A stretch of 64,000 bases of DNA, from contig CAVPNX010000019.1 in assembly GCA_963706885.1 (NCBI GenBank), forward strand, positions 1 to 64,000, read 5' to 3'. Source of the stretch: Prado023 sp963706885. Lineage in GTDB: Bacteria; Actinomycetota; Actinomycetes; S36-B12; CAIYMF01. The position numbers and the translations under genes are program-made. A model generated the notes under the pieces. It saw nothing but the letters and a program-made list of their open reading frames with translations. It searched no databases and was not told the origin of the DNA. Below, in pieces: positions 40,654-49,515 of this stretch (its first letter is position 1; each line of letters begins with the position of its first letter).

Positions 40654-42288
40654 CTACTGAGCCGTGTCGTCGACCTCTGCCACCAGCGGATCCAGCACGA
40701 CCTCCGGGTGGTCGCGCTGCACCCACTGGACCTGCCACCGGTCGGTGAACAGGGCCAGCAGGGTGCCGTCGCCACGTTCGAGCACCTCGGTGCCGCGACG
40801 GGCCTCGATCGCGGCGATGTCCTGGCGGCGGGTGCGCCGGGCGATCGTGTACGGCAGGGACTCGAGGTGGATCGGCGCCCGCAGCTCGTGCTCGAGCCGG
40901 TGCGCGGCGACCTCGAACTGCATCGGGCCGACCGCGGCCAGGACCGGTGCCTGGTTGCCGCGGCGGTCCGAGCGGAGCACCTGCACCACGCCCTCCTGGT
41001 CCAGCTGGTCGATGCCGCGCTGGAACTGCTTGTACCGCGAGGGGTCCTTCGCCCGGGCGATCCGGAAGTGCTCGGGCGCGAAGCTGGGGATCGGCGGGAA
41101 CCGGACCGCGTCCTGGGCGTACAGCGTGTCCCCGGCGCGCAGCGACCCGGCGTTCACCAGTCCGATCACGTCCCCGGGGTAGGCGACCTCCAGGGTCTCG
41201 CGGTTGCGGCCGAACACGGCGTGGACGTACTTCGTGGCGAACGAGCGGCCTGTCGGCTCGTGCGTCAGCACGTCACCGCGGTGGAACACCCCGGAGTTCA
41301 CGCGGGCGAAGGCCAGGCGGTCGCGGTGCGCGGAGTCCATGCCCGCCTGGACCTTGAACACCTGGGCGCTGAACGGCGCCTCGACCGCGCGGGGGACACC
41401 GGCAACATCCGGTCGGGGTCCGGCGGGCGGGGCGATGTCGCACAGGACGTCCAGCAGCTGCCCCACGCCGAAGTTCAGCACCGCGGCGGCGAACAGCACC
41501 GGGGTGGTCCGCTCGGCCAGGTACTGCGCCTCGTCGTGGTTGTAGCCGTCGGCGTCGAGCAGCTCGTGCTCGCCGACTGCCTCGGCCCACGCGTCACCCT
41601 CACTGGCCAGGGCCGCGTCCGGGTCGAGGAACTGCTGGGGGGCGATCGAGGCCCCACCAGCGGTGCGGGTGAACTTGATGAACCCACCGGTCGTGCGGTC
41701 CAGCACGCCCCGGAAGTCGCCGGCGATCCCGACCGGCCAGGTCAGGGGGGTGGGGATCAACCCGGTGCGCGCCTGGATCTCGTCCATCAGCTCCAGCGGA
41801 TCACGCCCCGGCCGGTCCCACTTGTTCACCACCGTCACGATCGGCACGCCGCGGCTGCGGCACACCTCGAACAGCTTCATCGTCTGGGGCTCCAGGCCCT
41901 TCGCAGCGTCCAGCAGCATGACGGCGCTGTCGACGGCAGTGAGCACGCGGTAGGTGTCCTCGGAGAAGTCGGCGTGCCCCGGGGTGTCCACCAGGTTCAG
42001 CACGATGTCGCGGTAGGTGAACTGCAGGGCCGACGAGCTGATCGAGATCCCGCGCGCCTGCTCCATCTCCATCCAGTCCGAGACCGTCGAGCGCCGCCCG
42101 GCCTTGCCGTGGACGGCACCGGCCTGCCCGATCGCCCGGGCGTGCAGCGACAGGGCCTCGGTCAAGGTCGACTTGCCCGCGTCGGGATGGCTGATGACGG
42201 CGAAGGTGCGTCGGCGTCCGGCCTCCTCGGCGACCGGCTCATCGCCGATCGACAGGGTCGATCCCGGGCCGGACGACGGCTCGCTCAT
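40654..42288 (-). CDS. prfC: Peptide chain release factor 3
   Basis: 544 residues, translational GTPase that recycles RF1/RF2. GTPase motifs: ISHPDAGKSTLTEALSLHA (G1), GISISSSALQF (G2), NLVDTPGHADFSEDTYR (G3) and VTVVNKWDRPGRDPLEL (G4), followed by RF3 domains II and III (FKVQAGMDSAHRDRLAFARV, VGPMQFEVAAHRLEHEL). The N-terminal 25 residues are a variable extension. ATG 42288. Intact, no frameshift. The 42289-42535 gap before the next gene has nothing firm. Confidence 0.95.
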   Translation of the reverse strand: MSEPSSGPGSTLSIGDEPVAEEAGRRRTFAVISHPDAGKSTLTEALSLHARAIGQAGAVHGKAGRRSTVSDWMEMEQARGISISSSALQFTYRDIVLNLVDTPGHADFSEDTYRVLTAVDSAVMLLDAAKGLEPQTMKLFEVCRSRGVPIVTVVNKWDRPGRDPLELMDEIQARTGLIPTPLTWPVGIAGDFRGVLDRTTGGFIKFTRTAGGASIAPQQFLDPDAALASEGDAWAEAVGEHELLDADGYNHDEAQYLAERTTPVLFAAAVLNFGVGQLLDVLCDIAPPAGPRPDVAGVPRAVEAPFSAQVFKVQAGMDSAHRDRLAFARVNSGVFHRGDVLTHEPTGRSFATKYVHAVFGRNRETLEVAYPGDVIGLVNAGSLRAGDTLYAQDAVRFPPIPSFAPEHFRIARAKDPSRYKQFQRGIDQLDQEGVVQVLRSDRRGNQAPVLAAVGPMQFEVAAHRLEHELRAPIHLESLPYTIARRTRRQDIAAIEARRGTEVLERGDGTLLALFTDRWQVQWVQRDHPEVVLDPLVAEVDDTAQ

Positions 42289-42535
42289 CGGACTCCCTGG
42301 TGATCGTCACAGGCCCACGCGCTGAACGGCTCCGGGGCTACGGGCACCGACCCCGGCACCCAACGACGTGGATCCTACCGCCGGACGTGTCCCTGCCCCG
42401 ACCTCATCGCCCGGTTAAGGAAGCCAATGAGTGGGCGAATGTACGTGCAATCGGTCAAGTTGTCGGGCAGGGTCTGCCGACGAAGAGCCAGACGGACCCC
42501 CGCCGGGGGTGCGACCGACGCCGAGGGGAGGCTGC

Positions 42536-43546
42536 GTGAACACATCCGTGCGGACGTTCGCCGTGGCCGCGGCGACGGCCATGAGCCTGCTCGCCGGGGG
42601 AGTCACAGCCGCCCAGGCCAGCGCCCCGAGGTCGGCCCCGGCCGACGATGCCATCCGGGTGGCCACCTACAACGTCATGAAGACCACGCGGCTGGCGAAG
42701 AAGTGGTCGTGGTCGAAGCGTCGCCAGGCCCTGGTGAACACCGTGCGGGACTCCGCCCCCGATGTCCTCATGGTCCAGGAGGCCAACCTCCAGCGGTGGG
42801 GTGGCGGAACCCAGCTCGACGATGTGCGCGGGCTGCTCGGCGGCCTCGGCTACCAGATCACCTCCACGGACTACTCCCAGTGCACCGCCTGGTGCACCCG
42901 CGGGGCGCACATCTTCTTCAACCCGTCGCGGATGGCTCTTGTGGCGCCTCCGAACGGCGCCCCGGCGGCGGGCATGGCCGGGATGTCCACCATTGCAGGC
43001 GTGGACTTCGGTGGCACCCAGGACCGTAATGTCTCCTACGCATTCCTGGCGCCCGTGGGCAGCAGCCGGGCGACGTTGTTCATCTCTGCCCATCTGCCCA
43101 CGGAGAAGAACGCCGAGGGGGAGCGCCTTCGGGTCGCCGTCGCCTCCGCGCTGCGCCCGTGGGCCGATGCCCTGATCGCGGGCAGCGGGCTGGGCGGGGC
43201 CCACATCGCCATCGGCGGGGACTTCAACTCCTACCAGCGGCGACAGCCGTACGGAGCCCAGTCCGTGCTGTCCAACTCGGGGCTCATCGACGCATTCGTG
43301 GCCCCAGTGAAGGTGAACGGCAACTACTCGACGGTCAACTACACGCCCAAGACCCGCAAGTACAAGGGCTTCCCACCCCGGCCGTACTTCTACAACCAGA
43401 ACACCACCCGGATCGACTACATCTTCTCCACGGTGCCCGCGCAACGCCACGAGGTCGTCCTGCACCTCACGGCCAAGGGCAAGTTCGACAACAACTACCG
43501 GGCCTCGGATCACAACATGGTGCTGGTGGACCTGCCCCTGCGCTGA
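42536..43546 (+). CDS. Secreted endonuclease/exonuclease/phosphatase-family protein
   Basis: GTG 42536 with GGGGAGG upstream gives an N-terminal signal peptide (TFAVAAATAMSLLAGGVTAAQA, cleavage near AQASA). The mature part has the EEP fold: IRVATYNVMKTTR, DVLMVQEANLQRWGG (catalytic Glu), LFISAHLPTEKN, IAIGGDFNSYQ (Asp/Asn pair), TTRIDYIFST and RASDHNMVLVDLPL (Asp-His). 336 residues, intact. It is probably a secreted nuclease or phosphodiesterase; the target is unknown. Confidence 0.88.
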   Translation: MNTSVRTFAVAAATAMSLLAGGVTAAQASAPRSAPADDAIRVATYNVMKTTRLAKKWSWSKRRQALVNTVRDSAPDVLMVQEANLQRWGGGTQLDDVRGLLGGLGYQITSTDYSQCTAWCTRGAHIFFNPSRMALVAPPNGAPAAGMAGMSTIAGVDFGGTQDRNVSYAFLAPVGSSRATLFISAHLPTEKNAEGERLRVAVASALRPWADALIAGSGLGGAHIAIGGDFNSYQRRQPYGAQSVLSNSGLIDAFVAPVKVNGNYSTVNYTPKTRKYKGFPPRPYFYNQNTTRIDYIFSTVPAQRHEVVLHLTAKGKFDNNYRASDHNMVLVDLPLR

Positions 43547-43612
43547 GCGGCGTCCCGGGGCGCAGCCTCCCAGCGGCGCGACCGCCTCGCGGCGGCGGGA
43601 CACCTGCGTCGC

Positions 43613-44430
43613 TCAGTGGTGGTGCGTGTCGTGGGCGGGATCGTCGAGGAAGCCCTCCCACTCGTGCATGCTGCCCAGCCCGTAGGCCACCTCGAGGTTG
43701 TGGCGTGTGCACACCTCGGCCGGCGGTCCGCATGCGACGACGCGGCCGCTGACGAGCACGACCCAGTCGGCCGCCCGGGCCTCATCGAGGTCGTGCGTGG
43801 TGAGGATCACCGTGCAGCCGTCGGCAAGCTTGTCGTGGATCAGGGTGTCGATCGTGGCCGCCGAGTTGATGTCCAGGCCGGTCAGGGGCTCATCGAGGAC
43901 CAGCAGCTCGTGCTCCTGCACGATGCCCTGGGCGATGAGGACGCGCTGGCGCTGCCCGCCGGACAGCTCGTGCATGTGCCGGCGGGCCAGGTGGCTGATC
44001 TCCATGCGCGCCAGGGCGTCGTCGATCGCCTGGCGGTCCGAGGTGCGGAACCGGCCGAACATGTCCCGCTCGGCGTACCTGCCGAGTCCGACGACCTCGC
44101 GGACCGTGATGGGCGTGACCCGGGGGACCGGGGTGGCCTGCATCACGTAGCTCGTCTGGTCCCGGGCAGACTCCGGGTGTCGCCGAGCACCTCAGGCTGC
44201 CCGCGGCCACGGGGACGAGGCCGACGAGTGCGGAGAGCAGCGTGGACTTGCCCGAGCCGTTGGGGCCGATCACCGAGACCACGCCGACCCGGGGGATCGT
44301 GAAGGTCGACGCGGCGATGGCCACGAAGCTCCCGTAGCGCAGCTCGAGGTCGGCGCCTCGACGATCGGGTCCCCGCGGGGAACCCGTGCCCGGGCGGTGG
44401 ACGTGGCCGTGCCGGCGGTGTGGCCGTCAT
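43613..44430 (-). pseudogene. znuC: Zinc ABC transporter ATP-binding protein, several frameshifts
   Basis: Walker A (VSVIGPNGSGKSTLLSAL) and, in another frame, PITVREVVGLGRYAERDMF, the signature HELSGGQRQRVLIAQGIVQEHE, Walker B LLVLDEPLTGLD and the H-loop TTHDLDEARAADWVV, ending in a histidine-rich tail (HDTHHH). It energises zinc uptake with znuB/znuA. Breaks lie near 44360 (before ADLELRYGSFVAIAAS) and near 44175-44200. ATG 44430 overlaps the znuB stop by ATGA. A conserved order with breaks at three points suggests sequence error. Confidence 0.85.
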
Positions 44431-45313
44431 CCCACCGCCCCGACCTCGTCGCCGGGCGGTTGAGCAGGCCGTTGTCCCGCCGCTGCCGCCGGGCGTGGAA
44501 CGCCTTGGAGAACGGGAGGACCAGGAAGAAGATCATGACCGGGATGAGCGCCATGGTGGCCGAGGCAGCCGTGCCGAGGTGGTAGCTCAGGACCAGTCCG
44601 AGCCACACCGAGACCACCGACAGGGCGGCGGCCCCGAGCATCATGCGGGGGACCGTGCGGGCCAGCAGCGAGGCCGTGGCCGGAGGTCCGACCAGCAGGG
44701 CGAACACCAGGAGGGTGCCCACCGCCTGGAAGCTGCCGATGACGGCGGTCGCGATCAGGACCAGCAGCGCGGCGTGCGCCATCTTCGGGCGCATGCCGAG
44801 CAGGTAGGCCTTGTGCTCGTTGAAGGACAGCGCCAACAGAGGTCGGTACAGGACGAGCGAGGCCAGGATCACCACGGCGCCCAGGACCAGCTGCCACGCC
44901 AGGTCCTCGCGCGTCACGCCCAGCGCGTCGCCGAACAGGATCGAGGTCAGGCTGCCCGTGTAGCTGTCGACCGTGGAGATGATCACGACGCCCAGGCCCA
45001 GCATCCCGACGAAGAGCAGGCCGATCGCGGTGTCCTCGCTCAGGGTGGTGTGCCGGCGAACCGTCTCGATGAGCAGGAGCATCACCGCAGCGGCGATCGC
45101 GGCCCCGAGCAGGGGGGAGAAGTTGAACGCCACGGCGGCTGCGATCCCGGGGACCACCCCGTGGGTGAAGGCGTCGCCGAAGAAGGCCATCCCGCGCAGG
45201 ACCAGCCATGTCCCCACGATGGAGCACATCAGCCCGGCGAGGATGCCCCCGACCAGCGCCCGTTGCTGGAAGCCGAGCGCGAAGGGCTCGGACAACCAGT
45301 CGATCAGGGTCAC
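44427..45313 (-). CDS. znuB: Zinc ABC transporter permease, frameshift at C-terminus
   Basis: About 295 residues with eight hydrophobic segments of the ABC-3 family: LVLRGMAFFGDAFTHGVVPGIA, SEDTAIGLLFVGMLGLGVVI, SFQAVGTLLVFALLVGPPAT. The start is GTG 45313, 9 bases after the znuA stop (45322-45324). Near 44440-44490 the frame must shift once to end at TGA 44427-44429 (reading EVGAVG), which overlaps the znuC ATG. Middle gene of the znuA-znuB-znuC operon, presumably Zur-controlled. Confidence 0.87.
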
Positions 45314-45321
45314 GCCGCAGC

Positions 45322-46300
45322 CTAGCCACCCAGGGCCTCGGAGATGAGCTGGGCGTTGGTGGCGACCATGCCCTGGAAGGTGTCGGCGCCGATCCGGGCT
45401 CGCCCAGGCTGTCCACGTAGAGGGCGACGACCGCGATCGTCGCCCAACTGGGACGCCAGGGCGTCCATCGAGCGCCTGGGGGTTGGCTCGTGTTGGCGAA
45501 GATCGCGGCACCCCGGCCTCCTGGACCGTGGCCGTCAGTGCCGCCAGCTCCGCGGAGCTGGGCTCGGCGAGGGTGGATCCCGCCGGGATCACCGTTCCGG
45601 CCACGGTGTAGCCGTAGGCGGCGGCGAGGTAGCCCAGGGCGTCGTGGTCGGTCACGAGGATGCGCCGGTCCTCGGGGACCATGGCCAGGGTCGCCGCCAC
45701 CTCGTCGTGGACCGTCATGAGCTCGCCCTGGAGCAACGTGCCGCACTCGGCGTAGTCGGGGTTCCCGGTGGCCTTGGTGCGCTCGGCGCCGATCAGGCCC
45801 GCAGCCTTCGCTGCCCAGCTGACGTCGTGCCAGACGTGCGGGTCCTCGCTGCCGTGCTCGTCACCCTCCTCGTCGGACCCCTCCTCAGCCTGCTCGCCGA
45901 AGGGGGAGCGGGTCGAGCAGGGGGGCGACCTCGAACACCGTCGCCCCGTCGGCTGCGGCAGAGTCGAGGCTCTCCTCGAGCCCGCCCTCGAGGCCCAGCC
46001 CGTTGGCGACGACCAGGTCGGCGCCCACCATCGCCGCGACGTCCTTCGACGACGGGGTGTAGTCATGGGGGTCGGTCCCGATGGGCATGAGCGTGCTCGC
46101 CTCACCGGCCCCGGTGCACTCGACGATCTGGCGGCTGATGTCCCCCCAGACGGTCGTGGTGGCCACGATCGTCGCCCCCGTCCCTGCGGATGCGGTGGGG
46201 GACGCCGAGGGTCTTCGGAGTCCGTGCCTGCGCACCCGGCAAGGATCAGGGCCGCCGCGGCGACGGTGGCCACAGCCACGCGGTTGGGGGGTCAAGTCAT
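45322..46300 (-). pseudogene. znuA: Zinc-binding lipoprotein of ABC transporter, several frameshifts
   Basis: Signal/lipobox VAVATVAAAALILAGCAG, then in another frame ATIVATTTVWGDISRQIVEC and LMPIGTDPHDYTPSSKDVAAM (zinc-ligand His), then the acidic/His loop EEGDEHGSEDPHVWHDVSW and RILVTDHDALGYLAAAYGY, and finally IFANTSQPQ-type sequence. These are ZnuA/TroA solute-binding motifs. Breaks lie near 46215, 45905, 45500 and 45400. GTG 46279 opens the lipobox frame; ATG 46300 has a better ribosome-binding site (GAAGGA) but meets TGA after two codons. First gene of the znu operon. Confidence 0.83.
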
Positions 46301-46334
46301 GAGGGGTCCTTCGTCGTGCTGGCATCCGATGTGG

Positions 46335-46376
46335 TGAATGAGAATCAGTCTAGTTTGGATGCACAGCGGGTGCCAA
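46335..46376 (-). promoter_or_regulatory. znuA promoter with overlapping Zur-type operator
   Basis: On the minus strand, -35 TTGGCA (46376-46371), 18-bp spacer, -10 TAGACT (46352-46347). Touching the -10 is TGAATGAGAATCA (46335-46347 on the plus strand), a 13-bp imperfect palindrome with TGA/TCA ends that resembles Fur/Zur boxes. It lies between znuA and the divergent zur gene, so zinc-bound Zur could block the znu promoter. Confidence 0.7.
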
Positions 46377-46472
46377 ATGGGACCGATTCCCGGATAGGGC
46401 ATGTGGTGGGGGTGGCCCGGGCCCCGGGTGACGTGGGCGACGTGCGTGCCCCCTGCGGCTACGCTGGAGGTC

Positions 46473-46900
46473 ATGAGCAGCCCAACCCAGCCACGCCAGC
46501 GGACCACCCGGCAACGGGTCGCGGTCTCAGCGGTGTTGGCCGAGTCGGGGGAGTTCCGCAGCGCCCAGGACCTCCACGACGCGCTGCGCGCACAGGGTGC
46601 TCCGTGGGGCTCGCCACGGTGTACCGGAACCTGGGGCTGATGGCCGAGCTCGGTGAGGTCGACACCCTGGTGCGCGACGACGGCGAGACCCTGTACCGCC
46701 AGTGCAGCGACGTGCACCACCACCACCTGGTGTGCCGGGCGTGCGGGCGCACCGTGGAGATCGCCGGTCCGGCGGTGGAGAAGTGGGCCAACACCGTGGC
46801 CGCGGAGCACGGGTTCAGCGACGTCAGCCACCAGCTCGAGCTGTTCGGGGTGTGCGCCACCTGCCGGGCCGGTCCGGCTGAGGCCCTCCCCCTGCTCTGA
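46473..46900 (+). CDS. zur: Zinc-uptake regulator, Fur family, one frameshift
   Basis: Fur-fold repressor: RQRTTRQRVAVSAVLAESGEF, HTH helix with SVGLATVYRNLGLMAELGEV, then the metal-binding HHHHLVCRACGRTVEI and FGVCATCRAG cysteine pairs. The frame shifts near 46605 between the first helices and the recognition helix. ATG 46473 has TGGAGG upstream. About 140 residues, normal. Its divergence from znuABC identifies it as Zur rather than Fur. Confidence 0.87.
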
Positions 46901-46956
46901 TCCCAGCGCCCCAACGTGACCGGTGCTGCAGCCCTCGGGTCCCCTAACCTGTCGGC

Positions 46957-47964
46957 ATGGCTGCACACCCACCGGAGGCAGGTCGGGCAGAGGTGGGCAG
47001 GGGCAGTGGCGAGCCGGCGGATCCGCCCGGCTCCGCGGTGAGCTGGTCGGTCCCACGGCCGATCCTGGTCGGGGCGCTGAAGATCGCGGCGCTCCTGATG
47101 ACCCCCCTGGCGATCGTGTACGCCACTGCCGGTGGGCTCGCCACGCTGGCGATGGCTATGGGGTACGTCGGCAGCCTGACGCCGGCACTCACCCTGCGGC
47201 CGCAGTACTCGGGGTCCTTGTCCTGCCCGCCGCCATGACCGGTGTCGTCGCGGCGAGCACCGCTGGACAGGCGTGGCCGGCTGCCTGCTTCGTCGCCCTG
47301 GCATGCCTGCTGGTGGCACCGGCAAACATCGTGCGCTCGGGGCTGCTGGCCGGGATCCCGACTATCGCCGCGGTCTACGCCACCCTGCCAGGCAACCAGG
47401 ACCCAGCCCGGGTCGGGGCCTGGATGCTTGTTGGCGGCGCGATCGTGGTGGTGATTGCCGGCCTCGCCGGGATCCGCTCACCAGCTGTGCCCGTGGGGGT
47501 CGAACCCTGGACTGCGTGGGCCCATGCGGTGGCGATGGCCGTGGTCGTCGGCCCCGTCGTCCTGCTGCTGGGCGTCGTCGACATCCCGCATGGCTACTGG
47601 TTCGCGATGACGTTGACGGTGGTGCTGCGGCCCTACGGCGCCGAGACGCAGTCCGTGGCCCGGCAGCGGGTCGTGGGCACGACGCTGGGTGCGGCCCTGG
47701 CGCTCGGCCTGGCGACGGTCCTTCCGACGGGGATCGCCCTCGCGGTCGCGGTGGGCCTGCTCGTCCTGGTCGTGGCCAACGCGGTCATGGGTCGATACGC
47801 CCAGCAGGTCACGTTCCTCACGCCGTTCATCGTGCTGATCGGATCGGGCGGCGGGACGCGCCGGTGGCCTGCATCGGGTGCTGGCCACGCTGCTCGGCGC
47901 GCTCCTGGCGGCTGGGATCGCACTGGCGCTCTGGCGGGTGGACCAGCGCCGTCAGCAGACCTGA
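46957..47964 (+). CDS. FUSC/aromatic acid exporter-like membrane protein, two frameshifts
   Basis: Six or more hydrophobic helices: ILVGALKIAALLMTPLAIVYA, AVAMAVVVGPVVLLLGVVD, then the FUSC-type YWFAMTLTVVLRPYGAET and QRVVGTTLGAALALGLATVL, and a last helix ATLLGALLAAGIALALW. Frame changes near 47210 and 47870; the end is TGA 47962-47964. TAACCT (46945-46950) is 6 bases before ATG 46957 with no ribosome-binding site, suggesting a leaderless mRNA. Exporters of this group move aromatic acids or polyamines, but the substrate is not known here. About 335 residues. Confidence 0.75.
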
Positions 47965-48208
47965 TCGGGGATGTCCAGGACTGCCGGGAGGTCCGTGGCG
48001 GGGCTGGTGCCCGGGTGTGGCGTCCGTGGTCGTGACGGTCGCTTCCCGGAGCCTGTGTGGTGGTGGGGACGCGGCCTATCCCGGCGCACGTGGATCCGGC
48101 GACGTGGTAGCAGCCGACGCACAGCCACAGGGACGCGATCTCGAAGTCGGAGTCCGCGCCGCAGCGCACACACGGCTGTGGCGGCGCTGCGGCGGTGTCC
48201 AGGGCCAT
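47952..48208 (-). CDS. Small zinc-ribbon-like protein, frameshifted
   Basis: ATG 48208 reads MALDTAAAPPQPCVRCGADS then SLWLCVGCYHVAGSTC: two CxxC pairs spaced about 16 residues, a zinc ribbon. A shift near 48070 leads to a tail SPATDLPAVLDIPDQVC ending at 47952. Length about 84. Function unknown; its end overlaps the convergent FUSC gene by 13 bases. Confidence 0.55.
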
Positions 48209-48349
48209 AGGCCCATGATCCCACCTCGCGCTCCGGTCGCAACCGGCTCTCGGCCGGACGCGACCGGAGCGCCGCGCCCCCGGCCCTGTGGTCGTCGGCG
48301 CACACAAAACCGCTCCGTTTGGGGCCGCCTGGCCGGTGGCCGGCCAACC

Positions 48350-48463
48350 GCGCACACGGAACCGCCCTGAAGCGCGCCTGCTGGGCCGCGTATCGGACGA
48401 TCTCGTGTGCGCGGCCACCGGATGCCGGGATCTCGGGGCCGAGAAGGGCGGTTCCGTGTGCGC
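48350..48463. repeat. Perfect 19-bp inverted repeat with a partial third copy
   Basis: GCGCACACGGAACCGCCCT at 48350-48368 is repeated inverted at 48445-48463, 76 bases apart. A diverged direct copy, GCGCACACAAAACCGC, starts at 48298. The 48209-48654 spacer between divergent genes otherwise holds a GC-rich simple repeat and the hemolysin promoter, with no credible gene. Confidence 0.75.
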
Positions 48464-48499
48464 ACCCCGTCGTGGGCACGCCGGGGCGTTGGCAGCAAC

Positions 48500-48529
48500 G
48501 GGGCCGGGGCCGGGGCCGGGATCGGGATC
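48500..48529. repeat. Hexanucleotide simple repeat
   Basis: GGGGCC three times (48500-48517) followed by GGGATC twice (48518-48529). A simple G-rich tract that could form a G-quadruplex; no function assigned. Confidence 0.7.
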
Positions 48530-48587
48530 GGGGGCGGTGGCCGGGGCGGGAAGGGGAGGCCCGGGTGGGGATTTGGGAACCTACGCG

Positions 48588-48602
48588 AGCGTAACTTACG
48601 CT
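48588..48602. promoter_or_regulatory. Operator-like inverted repeat before hemolysin III gene
   Basis: AGCGTAACTTACGCT: 7-bp arms with one central base, 52 bases upstream of the ATG at 48655 and in the only AT-containing part of the spacer. A binding site for a dimeric repressor is inferred; the protein is unknown. Confidence 0.55.
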
Positions 48603-48654
48603 GGTGGACCGTAGGCCGCAGGGGCCTGCGGTTGACCCCGCGGAGGAGTTCGGG

Positions 48655-49380
48655 ATGACTGGTGGTCCCGGGAGCGTCCACACTGGGCCGGTGGACTCGG
48701 ACCCGGTCGTCGAACCTGCCGTCGGTGAGCCGCACGTCCACGGCGTTGCGGCGCTGAAGCCACGGTTGCGCGGCTGGCTGCACTTCGGGGCAGCGCCCCT
48801 GGCGTTCGTCCTCGGGCTGATCCTGATGGTGATCACCCCCACCGTGGGCCTGCGGGCGGCTGTCGCCGTCTACGTCCTGACCACCGTGCTCCTGTTCGGG
48901 GTCAGCGCCGCCTACCACCTGGGCGCCGGCTCCGCGCGGGTCAACAACTTCCTGCACAAGCTCGACCACGCCAACATCTACCTGTTCATCGCCGGCTCGT
49001 ACACGCCCTTCGCTGCTGCGCTGCCGTCGGCGTCGCTGCGCTGGACGGTCCTGGTGCTGGTGTGGGGGATCGCGCTGGTCGGGCTGATCGTCCGGGTCGC
49101 GTGGACCGGCGCCCCACGATGGCTGGTGACCGGCTCGTACCTCGCGCTGGGATGGGTGGCGGTGTTCTTCCTGCCCGCGTTCTACCGTGACCTGGGCGCG
49201 GCCACCGTGGCCCTGCTGGCCATCGGCGGGGTCCTCTACACCGTGGGCGGCGTGATCTACGCCCGCAAGAAGCCCAACCCGCACCCGGAGTGGTTCGGGT
49301 TCCACGAGCTGTTCCACGCGTTCACGATCGCCGCCTACCTGGTGCAGTACGTCGCGGTGGCGCTGGTGGTCACAGCCTGA
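48655..49380 (+). CDS. Hemolysin III (YqfA/PAQR) family membrane protein
   Basis: 241 residues, seven hydrophobic helices with PAQR markers: LFGVSAAYHLGAGSARVNNFLHKLDHANIYLFIAGSYTP region (Ser, Asp, His metal residues), LVTGSYLALGWVAVFFLPAF and the closing FGFHELFHAFTIAAYLVQ (two His). Related proteins are zinc-dependent membrane hydrolases linked to membrane-fluidity control. ATG 48655 has GGAGGAG 6 bases upstream. A 15-bp inverted repeat precedes it. Intact. Confidence 0.9.
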   Translation: MTGGPGSVHTGPVDSDPVVEPAVGEPHVHGVAALKPRLRGWLHFGAAPLAFVLGLILMVITPTVGLRAAVAVYVLTTVLLFGVSAAYHLGAGSARVNNFLHKLDHANIYLFIAGSYTPFAAALPSASLRWTVLVLVWGIALVGLIVRVAWTGAPRWLVTGSYLALGWVAVFFLPAFYRDLGAATVALLAIGGVLYTVGGVIYARKKPNPHPEWFGFHELFHAFTIAAYLVQYVAVALVVTA

Positions 49381-49515
49381 GGTCGCCGTGGCCCCGATCG
49401 CGACCGCCTGAGGGCCACGGGAAGCACTGGGACCCTCGTCCGGTGCCGGGGCGATGGGTGGGACCGGTGGCCTAGCATGGCCACGCCCACCTGCTGCAGC
49501 CCGGAGGTTCCCACC

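Noticed and set aside
48288..48658. Small plus-strand ORFs in the hemolysin III upstream region
   Set aside because: They arise from the inverted repeat and GGGGCC tract; no start signals or conserved sequence.
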